Assembly: GCF_000186865.1 (NCBI RefSeq)
Contig: NW_008705566.1
Span: 422,623 to 482,789 of the forward strand
Direction of reading: 5' to 3'
DNA: 60,167 nucleotides
Source of the DNA: Aureococcus anophagefferens
Taxonomy: Eukaryota > Sar > Pelagophyceae > Pelagomonadales > Pelagomonadaceae
Positions 35,802 through 43,365 of this stretch are shown piece by piece. Both the position numbers and the translations under genes were made by a program. Position 1 is the first letter of the stretch. Each line of letters starts with the position of its first letter. Below the pieces are notes generated by a model. It did no database searches. It was not told the DNA's origin and worked only from the letters and a program-made list of their open reading frames with translations.

Positions 35802-37871
35802 ATGGACCGGCAGCCCGCGACGGGGGCGGCGCCCTCCGCGTCGGTCTTGGAGGGGACCTACAACCAGACCTACCTCATCCGGACCGTGGACAAGGGCGGG
35901 TCCGAGGCCAAGGGCGGGTCCGACGACGACGACGACGACGACGACTACCAGGAGCGCCGCGTGCTCTTCCGCTGCGGCAACTGGTGCTACACGGGGAACG
36001 TGACGCTGGACAAGGCCAAGGTGCTGCTCAGCGACCTGCCGCGCATCATCCCGACGCTCCAGCGCCAGCAGAACCGGCTGCATTTTTATTGTAATGCCTC
36101 CAACGTCCCCTCGGAGTCGTCCTTCAAGGAGCCGATGGGCTTCGTCGGCGACGCGTCCGAGTTCGCCGCCGCGGAGCTCGCGTCCGCGCGCGTGCACGAG
36201 GAGCTGCGCAAGTGGACGGACATCTACACGTGGATGGAGACGGACGCGGCGAACACCTACTTCGAGCTCCAGTGCGCGCCGCCGCCCTGCATGGACGGCA
36301 TCGCGCTCGCCGCGTCCAAAACGTACGCGCGGGGCCTCGTCTTCATCACGGTCTACTTCGAGAAGGCCTTCTACGTCGTCGTCCAGGACGGCGAGGGCGA
36401 CCAGCCCCTGCTCGACGTCAAGTTCCCCGACGTGTCCCAGCCGGGCCAGGGCATCCACGTCGCCAACTACGCGGGCGACCGGACGTGGCTCAAGCTCGCG
36501 TTGTGGCACAGCCTCGCGGCGGAGAACGCGCCGACGCGGTCGAGCCCGACGCCGGCCCAGTCGCCGAAGACGACGAACCTCGCCACGGACTCCTACATCC
36601 AGATGTACACGGTCCTGAAGGCCACGGAGGAGCGCGGCGCGGCGGCGCGGAACAACGCGCACCACGACGTCCTCTTCCGCTTCGGGTCCTGGTGCTACAG
36701 CGGCTCCGTCCAGCTGACGCCCATGCTCGACCTCGCGGACCTGCCCCACCTCATCCCCGCGCTCCGCATGCAGCAGTCGCGCCTCGACTTCATGTGCGAC
36801 GTCTCCGCGATGCCCATGAACTCGCCCTTCGCGCGGCCCATGTCCTACTTCTCCAAGGTCGCGCCCGTGCTCGAGCGCGAGCTCGTCGCGGCCGAGGCCG
36901 TGCTGGCCAAGCTCCTCCAGCAGCTCGCGCAGTTCGAGGTCGGCGGGTCCGTCGCGTCGTGGCTCGAGGGCGACTCGACGCAGTCGTTCTTCGAGTTCCA
37001 GCTCGCGCTGGACAAGGACCTGGAGCGCGTCTTCAAGAACGTGGAGCTCCTGGCGTCCAAGTGCTACAACCCCAACGGCGTCGTCCTCATCGCCATCTAC
37101 TTCCTCGGCACGTTCTACGTCGCGTTGGGCGACTCCGCGGGCGAGCAGCCCCTCCTCGACTCGCGGTTCCCCGACGTGTCCTCGAAGGGCCGGGGCTACC
37201 TCATCGCGTCCTACGCCGAGGGCACGCCGGCCTGGCCCCAGCTCCGCAAGGTGTCCATCTGGCAGACCGCGTCGGCGATGGCCGCGGAGCTCGAGGCGCG
37301 CGGCGCGAAGGCGAGCGACTCCGAGCCCTCGCGGGGCCCCGCGGCCGTCGAGGCGGGCACCAAGGGCAAGGTCCACCCCCTGCTCTCGCGCGAGCACGTC
37401 GCCGAGGAGGGCGCGGCCATGCACCGCGAGGACGGCGGCGCGACGACGCGCGTGGACCTCGGCGGCCGCGGCGGCGCGGACGCCAAGGCGCCCGCGCCGT
37501 CGTCCGCGGCCCAGGCCAAGGGCGTCGCGAGCGCGGACCCGGAGAACGAGCGACCAGCCGCCAAGGGCGACGACGACCCGGAGCCCGACGCCAAGGCCGC
37601 GCCGGCCGCCGCGCCCGAGGAGACCAAGGAGCAGCGCGACGCGAGGATCGAGGCCCTGCTCACGGCGCAGCCCAAGAAAAAACCCTCGGGCCTCGCGCCG
37701 CTCTCGCCCCTGGGCTCCAAGGTCAACGCGCCGCACCGCGTCCCCGCGATGGCCGGCGGCGCCGCGCTCAACGAGAAGCTCGCGAAGATGCGCGCGGAGC
37801 TCGGCACGCTGGGCAAGGAGGCGCCCTGGGACGAGTTCGGCCGGCCGAAGGCCCTCGCCTTCAAGAAGTAG
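35802..37871 (+). CDS. Unknown protein with two homologous ~200-aa domains
   Basis: 689 aa, not recognised. Two internal repeats align well. Copy 1 (from about 50) has V-L-F-R-C-G-N-W-C-Y-T-G-N-V, D-L-P-R-I-I-P-T-L-Q-R-Q-Q-N-R-L and V-K-F-P-D-V-S. Copy 2 (from about 260) has V-L-F-R-F-G-S-W-C-Y-S-G-S-V, D-L-P-H-L-I-P-A-L-R-M-Q-Q-S-R-L and S-R-F-P-D-V-S. The C-terminal ~190 residues are disordered, Ala/Pro/Lys-rich, ending in a conserved-looking basic tail (F-G-R-P-K-A-L-A-F-K-K). A poly-Asp run encoded by (GAC)n lies near residue 45. Soluble, probably cytosolic. The ATG at 35802 is the first after the promoter octamer. Confidence 0.75.
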   Translation: MDRQPATGAAPSASVLEGTYNQTYLIRTVDKGGSEAKGGSDDDDDDDDYQERRVLFRCGNWCYTGNVTLDKAKVLLSDLPRIIPTLQRQQNRLHFYCNASNVPSESSFKEPMGFVGDASEFAAAELASARVHEELRKWTDIYTWMETDAANTYFELQCAPPPCMDGIALAASKTYARGLVFITVYFEKAFYVVVQDGEGDQPLLDVKFPDVSQPGQGIHVANYAGDRTWLKLALWHSLAAENAPTRSSPTPAQSPKTTNLATDSYIQMYTVLKATEERGAAARNNAHHDVLFRFGSWCYSGSVQLTPMLDLADLPHLIPALRMQQSRLDFMCDVSAMPMNSPFARPMSYFSKVAPVLERELVAAEAVLAKLLQQLAQFEVGGSVASWLEGDSTQSFFEFQLALDKDLERVFKNVELLASKCYNPNGVVLIAIYFLGTFYVALGDSAGEQPLLDSRFPDVSSKGRGYLIASYAEGTPAWPQLRKVSIWQTASAMAAELEARGAKASDSEPSRGPAAVEAGTKGKVHPLLSREHVAEEGAAMHREDGGATTRVDLGGRGGADAKAPAPSSAAQAKGVASADPENERPAAKGDDDPEPDAKAAPAAAPEETKEQRDARIEALLTAQPKKKPSGLAPLSPLGSKVNAPHRVPAMAGGAALNEKLAKMRAELGTLGKEAPWDEFGRPKALAFKK

Positions 37872-38016
37872 GCCGACTTCTCGAAGCCCCCGCGGCGCGG
37901 CGCCCGCGGCGACGTTCGAGATCGAGACAGACCGCCCCGCCCCGCGCGATCGCCGTCGCGTGTTGCTAACGGGGAGTTCTCGGAACCGACGAGGGGGGGG
38001 GCGCGGCGGGATGGGC

Positions 38017-39003
38017 TCAGGCCGTCACGGTCATGGCGTCCTGCTTCGCCTGGAGGAGCATGGACAGCGCCGCGTCGACGTCGTTGCCGCAGAAGGCGAG
38101 CGCCTTCTCGGCCTCGTCGACGGTGAAGCCCATCTCGAGGAAGTGGGAGAGGCGCGCGTCGACGACGGCCGCCGGCGGCGCGCCGCCGGGGAGCGAGCTC
38201 TGCCAGCCGCCCTTGTCCGGGTCGTTCGGGACGGGCTCGGGCCGCTTCTTCGGCCGGTCGGCGGACGCGTAGGGGTCCGGCGTCTCCGCGAGGACGTCGT
38301 GGGGGCTCGCGCCGCTCCCCGCCCGCGCCGCGAGGAGCTTCGTGAGCGCCGCGTCGACGTCGTTGCCGCACGTCGCGAGCGCGCGCTCCGCGTCGGCGAC
38401 GGCGAAGCCCATGGCCTCGAAGCGCGCGAGGCGCCCGTCGAGGTCCGCGGCGGTGATCGGCGCTCCGGCGTCCTCGCGGAAGCCGCCCTTGTTCTTGTCC
38501 ACGGGCGCCGGCGCGAAGGGCTTGGGCGCCTTGGCGCCGTACGGGTCCGCGGCCTCCTCGAGGACCGCGTGCGGCGAGTCGCCGTACGCGCCCGGCGCCC
38601 CGCCGAGGAGCATGGACAGCGCCGCGTCGACGTCGTTGCCGCAGGCGGCGAGGGCCCGCTCCGCGTCGGCGACGGCGAAGCCCATCTCCTTGAAGCGCGC
38701 GAGGCGCCCGTCGACGACGGACGCGTCCGCGCCGTCGGGGATGCCGAAGCCGCCCTTGTTCGGGTCCGGCGGCGCCGGCGAGAAGGGCTTCGACGACCCG
38801 TCGCCGTAGGGCTTCTCCGCCGTCGCCAGCAGGTCGAAGGGGTCGCCCGCGGCGGGGACCTTGCCCGACGTGAGCATGTCGACGGCGGCGTTGACGTCGT
38901 TCCCGCAGCGCACCATGGCGATCTTCACCTGGTCCGCGCTGAAGCCCATCTTCTCCAGGTCCTGCACCGTCGACGCGTCCACCATGTCGACGAGGCCGCT
39001 CAT
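38017..39003 (-). CDS. Protein with four UBA-like repeats
   Basis: 328 aa. Four copies of a ~40-residue ubiquitin-associated-like motif occur at about 12-45, 95-130, 185-220 and 285-320, each with M-G-F then A-x-x-A-L-x-x-C-G-N-D-V-D-A-A-L-S-M-L. Linkers repeat a D-P-N-K-G-G-F / D-K-N-K-G-G-F phrase. UBA folds bind ubiquitin; four copies without another domain suggests an adaptor or polyubiquitin sensor. The start at 39003 (M-S-G-L-V-D-M-V-D) is favoured over an upstream ATG because that extension lies in the divergent promoter. Confidence 0.85.
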   Translation of the reverse strand: MSGLVDMVDASTVQDLEKMGFSADQVKIAMVRCGNDVNAAVDMLTSGKVPAAGDPFDLLATAEKPYGDGSSKPFSPAPPDPNKGGFGIPDGADASVVDGRLARFKEMGFAVADAERALAACGNDVDAALSMLLGGAPGAYGDSPHAVLEEAADPYGAKAPKPFAPAPVDKNKGGFREDAGAPITAADLDGRLARFEAMGFAVADAERALATCGNDVDAALTKLLAARAGSGASPHDVLAETPDPYASADRPKKRPEPVPNDPDKGGWQSSLPGGAPPAAVVDARLSHFLEMGFTVDEAEKALAFCGNDVDAALSMLLQAKQDAMTVTA

Positions 39004-39142
39004 GGCGCTTTCGGCGCGGCTGGTTCTCCGCGGGCGCGCAGGATGGCTGCCGCGCTTCTCCCCCCCGGGGCCGAGAATCGAGGTTTGGGCTGCCTCGGCA
39101 TCTCCTCGGCACCATTGCCTTCGCTGAATGCGCCGCTCGATT

Positions 39143-39271
39143 ATGCCACTATTGCCGGAGGCCTTGCGGATCGAGCCCGACGAGCTCCGAGGGCCATTTG
39201 TGTTCGCCGTCGTCGTCGCCATCTTCTACGTCTTGCTCGGCGACATCTCCGAGGAGGTCATCGACGCATGA
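39143..39271 (+). CDS. 42-aa single-span membrane microprotein upstream of XRCC2
   Basis: ATG at 39143, stop TGA at 39269-39271. The peptide has an acidic/basic N-terminus (M-P-L-L-P-E-A-L-R-I-E-P-D-E-L-R), one hydrophobic span (F-V-F-A-V-V-V-A-I-F-Y-V-L-L-G) and an acidic end (D-I-S-E-E-V-I-D-A). The stop overlaps the next start as ATGA (39268-39271). It could be a true microprotein translated from the same mRNA, a regulatory upstream ORF, or chance. Its composition (membrane span plus charged ends) argues for a real protein. It does not match OST4 or other small subunits I know. Confidence 0.6.
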   Translation: MPLLPEALRIEPDELRGPFVFAVVVAIFYVLLGDISEEVIDA

Positions 39272-40110
39272 GCGCCACCCTCCTGACGCTCGAGCCCGAC
39301 GAGACGGCGCGCGCCTATCTCGCGCGCGCCTTCGCCGCGCCGCGGCTCCTGGGCATCCCGGCCCTCGACGCGGCGCCCTGCCGCGGCGGCGAGATCGTCG
39401 AGCTCTACGGCGAGCCGCAGACGGGCAAGTCCGAGCTGCTGTACCGCTGCGCGGCGACGTGGGCGCTTCCGGCGAGCCGCGGCGGCGGCGCGCGGCGCGT
39501 CGTCCTCTTCGACACGGAGCACAAGTTCCAGCTGCCGCGGCTGCGGGCCGTCGTCGCCGCGGTGGCCGCCGCGTTCCCCGCCGCCGACGACGCGGAGCCC
39601 GCGGCGGCCGCGGCGGACGCGGCGCTGGGGAGAATCTTGATCGCGCCGTGCGGCACGACCCTGGACTTCCTCTGCCAGCTCGAGCTCGTCGAGCAGCGCG
39701 CCGAGTCCGAGGAGGCGCCGCTCCTATTGGTCGACTCCATCGGCGCCTTCCTCTTCACGGAGGACCGGCCCGCGGACCGGAAGCTCGCGGCGCCGTCGCT
39801 CACGCACGCGGCCGTCCGCGCGATCGCGCGGCTCCTCGCGCGGAGGCGGGCGACGCTCGTGGCGGCGAAGCCGGCCTACTACGAGGCCAAGGCCGGCGAC
39901 CCCCGCGGCGACTACCACCCGGAGTACCTGCCGCGCGCGTGGACCGCGCTCGTGAGGCGGCGCGTCTGCCTGTCGCGCGAGTCGCGGACGACGCACGGCC
40001 CCTGCCGCGTGGCCGCCAAGTACGGCGACTTCGATGCGGACGCGCGGCGGCCGACGCGCCACTTCTCCTTCCAGCTGGACGCGCGGGGCTGCTCCGACTT
40101 TAAGGACTAG
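39268..40110 (+). CDS. XRCC2: XRCC2-like RAD51 paralog
   Basis: 280 aa. RecA-fold ATPase for homologous recombination and replication-fork protection. Walker A reads G-E-P-Q-T-G-K-S-E-L-L-Y near 47-58; Walker B is L-L-L-V-D-S-I-G-A-F near 150. Beginning almost directly at the core, without an N-terminal helical domain, is characteristic of XRCC2. The start ATG overlaps the stop of the 42-aa upstream ORF. Convergent with the gene at 40129. Confidence 0.85.
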   Translation: MSATLLTLEPDETARAYLARAFAAPRLLGIPALDAAPCRGGEIVELYGEPQTGKSELLYRCAATWALPASRGGGARRVVLFDTEHKFQLPRLRAVVAAVAAAFPAADDAEPAAAAADAALGRILIAPCGTTLDFLCQLELVEQRAESEEAPLLLVDSIGAFLFTEDRPADRKLAAPSLTHAAVRAIARLLARRRATLVAAKPAYYEAKAGDPRGDYHPEYLPRAWTALVRRRVCLSRESRTTHGPCRVAAKYGDFDADARRPTRHFSFQLDARGCSDFKD

Positions 40111-40128
40111 GGAGTCGACTAGGGCGCT

Positions 40129-40710
40129 TTAGACCGTGCTCAGCCCCGCCGGGCCCGTCTCCGCGACGCGCGCCGCGAGCTCCGCCTCGTCCGCCGCCGC
40201 GGCGACCCCGCGCGGCCGCCGGTACACGCGCGCCGAATACGTGCATGGCGGCGGCGGTCCGCCGCGCATGTAGACGTCGAAGGCCGACTCTTCTTCGAAG
40301 AGGTGCCTCGTGACGCAGCCGGGTCCGCTGACGCCCGAGAGAACGACGTGCAGGCTCGTGCCCGAGAGCGTGATCTCGTAGGCGCCGGGCACCTCGAGCT
40401 CCAGAGCTACCAAGTAGACGCGGCTGTCGTCGCGCGCGTAGGCGCCGAGCGACGCGCCGAGCGCGACTCGCAGCGGCGTGCCCGTGTCCGGCCGCTCGAC
40501 GGTCTGGCCGCCGCGGAAAAAGTTCCAGGACGCGCGCCAGTCCGCGATGTAGAGCACGCTCTGAAATAGGGACCCGTTCTGGAAGGTGATGGTAAAAGTC
40601 TCGGGCTTCGCGGGCGCCTCGGGCTTCCGGGCCCAGCTCGGCACGTCGTCCACGGGCGGCGCCTGGAAGCGCGACGGCGGCGGCGGGTCGGGAATATAGG
40701 GCATGGCCAT
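40129..40710 (-). CDS. Unknown beta-rich protein
   Basis: 193 aa from the ATG at 40710 (M-A-M-P-Y-I-P-D-P-P). A Pro-rich N-terminus precedes alternating hydrophobic strands (F-T-I-T-F-Q-N-G-S-L-F, S-R-V-Y-L-V-A-L-E-L-E-V-P-G-A-Y-E-I-T-L) and a Cys-containing segment (P-G-C-V-T-R-H-L-F). Not recognised; a beta-sandwich is plausible. A promoter octamer (40723-40730) lies 12 bp upstream of the start. Confidence 0.65.
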   Translation of the reverse strand: MAMPYIPDPPPPSRFQAPPVDDVPSWARKPEAPAKPETFTITFQNGSLFQSVLYIADWRASWNFFRGGQTVERPDTGTPLRVALGASLGAYARDDSRVYLVALELEVPGAYEITLSGTSLHVVLSGVSGPGCVTRHLFEEESAFDVYMRGGPPPPCTYSARVYRRPRGVAAAADEAELAARVAETGPAGLSTV

Positions 40711-40722
40711 CGTTCGTTGCGA

Positions 40723-40730
40723 GGCTGCCC
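40723..40730. promoter_or_regulatory. GGCTGCCC octamer, divergent promoter
   Basis: 12 bp upstream of the minus-strand ATG at 40710. Further copies lie at 40760-40767 (GGCAGCCC) and 40874-40882 (GGGCAGCCC, 45 bp before the ATG at 40928). Three copies in 220 bp of intergenic DNA. Confidence 0.4.
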
Positions 40731-40927
40731 ACCTCTCACTTGGCAATGGGACCGTGGATGGCAGCCCTCAAACACGCGGGGGCCCGGGCATAAGCGGCCG
40801 CCACGGAGAGCGTTCAACTTTGGCTTGTTGCCTTTCGTTTCAACACAATAGACTGCGTTATAGCGGCGTGTGTGGGCAGCCCAGCGCTCAGTGTTTGATC
40901 GATAACACGACGTTCGACGCATAAACA

Positions 40928-41351
40928 ATGGGCAAGGGCGAAGGCAAGGGCGAGGGCCCCATCGGTTCGGCGTGCACCTGCGTCGGTTTGCTCGGCGAGC
41001 TGCTCTGCGACTGTGCTCGATGCAAATGCGAGGAGGCGCTCAAGGACTTCATCTGCATACCCGTGAAATTTATGTGCGCCGCGGCGCATCACATCGCGCG
41101 CCGCATCGACGCTCGCCGCACCAACGCGCGCCGCATCGCGCCGCGCGCCGCGCGCGACGCCCGCCTTCTCCCCGCGCAGGCTGCCCTGCTGCCCCTGGGA
41201 GCGCCTCCTGGACCCCGTCTTCTGCATCGCGTGCCTGCCGTGCGTGGTCGTGTCGCGCGCGTGCGGCGGCAAGCCCAAGGTCGCGCCGGAGGGCGGCGGG
41301 CCGGACGCCGCCGACGGCCCGCCGACGGCCGAGATGATGGCGAGGTGTTAG
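40928..41351 (+). CDS. Small cysteine-rich protein, two exons
   Basis: 105 aa from exons 40928-41073 and 41180-41351. Intron 41074-41179 has a GT donor and CAG acceptor and keeps phase. The N-terminus is M-G-K-G-E-G-K-G (Gly at 2, possible myristoylation). Twelve or more cysteines occur in pairs and short spacings: A-C-T-C-V, C-D-C-A-R-C-K-C, L-P-C-C-P-W and C-I-A-C-L-P-C-V-V-V. The cysteines sit in hydrophobic surroundings, as in palmitoylated membrane proteins, but metal binding is equally possible. Not recognised. The 3' end overlaps the convergent kinase-like gene by 4 bp. Confidence 0.6.
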
Positions 41352-42604
41352 CCCCGAGCGCGCGTCCGTAATTGCCGTGGCGGCGTCGCTGTCGTCGAGC
41401 GGCCGGCCGCCGCGGCGAGGACGCCGCGGTCGACGATGTCGGCCCGGAGCGCGTCGTCGCCGCGCGCCGCGTCGTCGATGGCCGCGAAGGCGGCCGCGGC
41501 CGCGTCGAGGTGGGCGTGGATGTCCGGCGGGACGTCCTCGGGCGCGCGCGAGGACGGGCAGGCCCAGTCGAGGCCCTGGTCCGCCTCGACCCGGCGGCAC
41601 TTGGGCAGCGTGTCGAGCATCTGAAACGCGAGGCCGACTTCCAGGTCAAAGAGCGCGCGCTCGACCTCGCCCCGCGACGGCGCCTCGCGGAAACGCGCCT
41701 CGTGGTAGGCGCCGAGCATCGCCCGGACGTTGGTCCGGTCGCGGCAGCAGCGCGAGTAGGGCGCGAGGTCCGCGATCGCGCCGCCGCGGTGCGCGTTCTC
41801 GTAGTCGATGAGCCGTAGAGACTCGGGCGCGAGCGCGCGCGCGAGGATGTTCCCGACGTGAACGTCGTCGTGGACGGTGACGGGCGCCGCCGCGAGGCGC
41901 GACGTCGTCCACGCGGCCGCGCGCTCGAACGCGAAGTCGTAGATGCGCGAGAATTTGTCTTCGGCCGCTCGCGAGTCGCGGACCGGCGGCCACCAGTACT
42001 TGGCGATCTGCGCCGCGTAGGTTTCGACGAGCGCGCCGCGGCCGTCGACGGCGCCCACGGACGCGGCGCCGAGCCAGCCCCGGAGCGTCGCGGGCGCGGC
42101 GGGCGCGACGTCGTCGAGGCCGTGGACGCACGCCAGAAGCCTTCCGAACCGCCGCGCGAGGCGCGCGTCCGTCTCGCGGAGGAAGTCGGCCCCGACGCGG
42201 TCGCCGGCCATCTCCGCGATCGTCATGACTCGGCTCGAGTTGTCGCCGAGGCCGCCGGCGTAGTAGATCCGCGGAGCGCACCCGCTCGCGGCCGCCGACG
42301 CCGCGACCGCGCCGTCGCGAAGGGTCTGTCGGATGTGACGCGCGTCGCCGCGGCGCACGACGGCGAAGACGACCCTCGGGACGGAGGCGTTGAAGTCTTT
42401 GTGTTGTGTCTGTGGGAGCCGCGCCACGTAGGCGACGCCGCGCTTCCCCTGGGTGGGTGCCTCTGCTGCCATGATTTCGTCGCCGTATGCCGCCCACCCG
42501 GGCACCCGCGATGCGCACGCCTCCGCGACGACCCGTTCGTCGTGCCTCACGGCCTGGCACACACCGAAGATGATCAGTGCGAACATGTGAGGCCTTGTCA
42601 TCAT
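41348..42604 (-). CDS. Choline/aminoglycoside-kinase-like phosphotransferase with signal peptide
   Basis: 418 aa. Protein-kinase-like fold of the APH/choline kinase group: the catalytic loop reads V-H-D-D-V-H-V-G-N-I-L near residue 255 and the metal-binding motif L-I-D-Y-E-N-A near 275. The N-terminus (M-F-A-L-I-I-F-G-V-C-Q-A-V) is a likely signal peptide, unusual for cytosolic choline/ethanolamine kinases, so an ER-lumen or secreted small-molecule or glycan kinase is possible. Two adjacent ATGs (42604, 42601). The substrate cannot be read from sequence. Confidence 0.75.
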   Translation of the reverse strand: MMTRPHMFALIIFGVCQAVRHDERVVAEACASRVPGWAAYGDEIMAAEAPTQGKRGVAYVARLPQTQHKDFNASVPRVVFAVVRRGDARHIRQTLRDGAVAASAAASGCAPRIYYAGGLGDNSSRVMTIAEMAGDRVGADFLRETDARLARRFGRLLACVHGLDDVAPAAPATLRGWLGAASVGAVDGRGALVETYAAQIAKYWWPPVRDSRAAEDKFSRIYDFAFERAAAWTTSRLAAAPVTVHDDVHVGNILARALAPESLRLIDYENAHRGGAIADLAPYSRCCRDRTNVRAMLGAYHEARFREAPSRGEVERALFDLEVGLAFQMLDTLPKCRRVEADQGLDWACPSSRAPEDVPPDIHAHLDAAAAAFAAIDDAARGDDALRADIVDRGVLAAAAGRSTTATPPRQLRTRARG

Positions 42605-42830
42605 GGCTTACTATTGCAGAACCGCTGTGGACCAGTGTCAAGAGCGGCCCGGGATAAAACCCCAGGCACGTCATGCCGGGTTCCTCGATCGCGGGCCCGG
42701 CACCCACCCACCCACCTCCTGGCCAATCAGGGACCTCCTTTTCGTTAGTTACCTTCAAGTTGCCGCTCGCCGAATCGCCACAACGCGCGCGCGCGGGACC
42801 GCGGGGCCGCGCGGCGCCGCGGCGAAATTT

Positions 42831-43004
42831 ATGCTCGCGTCCTCGTGTAACGTCGAACGGCCCGCGCCGGCCGCGGACGCGAGCGCGCAGCCGCCGAAGA
42901 AAAAGAAGAAGAAGGCGCCGACGACGAAGCGCCCCGCGGCGGAGCCGAGCCGGGCCTCGAAGCGCACGACGAAAGCGCCCGTCATCTACGAGGGCGACGA
43001 CTAG
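42831..43004 (+). CDS. Small Lys-rich basic protein
   Basis: 57 aa from the ATG at 42831 (M-L-A-S-S-C-N-V-E-R-P). A Lys run (K-K-K-K-K-K-A-P-T-T-K-R-P) and R-A-S-K-R-T-T-K suggest DNA/RNA or nucleolar binding, ending V-I-Y-E-G-D-D. It resembles a short H1/HMG-like tail but has no defined domain. Possibly the sole exon of a nuclear microprotein; a chance frame cannot be excluded. Confidence 0.45.
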   Translation: MLASSCNVERPAPAADASAQPPKKKKKKAPTTKRPAAEPSRASKRTTKAPVIYEGDD

Positions 43005-43365
43005 CGGAGCCGCCGCGCGGCGCGCTGCGCGGCGCGCGCGCGCGCGCGCGCGCGGGACCTACCAGTAAGCACTCAGTACACCCTGCGATTTCCAAATCCG
43101 GGCCCCGGGCCCCACCCACCCACCTCGAGCGGCATGACGTTCGAATCTTTTGTCCGTGGGTGGCCCGTGCCAGTGTGGTAAATTTTTAATTTCGGCGAGC
43201 AGCGCGGCGGCCTACCGGCGCAGTACCGTCGCCATCGGCTGCTCGCCTCGTGGCCTCTTGTTCGCGGCCTGGCGCAATGCTGCTGCGCCTCGTCGCGGTG
43301 GCCGTGCCCGTCGGCGCGACGACCCCGTTCGCGCGCCGCGTCGAGGACTACCGCGCCTCGAGCCA
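43005..43365. other. Intergenic region with (GC)n tract
   Basis: Contains an alternating GC run at 43031-43055, able to adopt Z-DNA, and an AT-rich box near 43180. A 58-codon plus-strand frame with a signal-like start (43277-43453) overlaps the tail of the minus gene. I cannot tell whether it is real. Confidence 0.5.
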
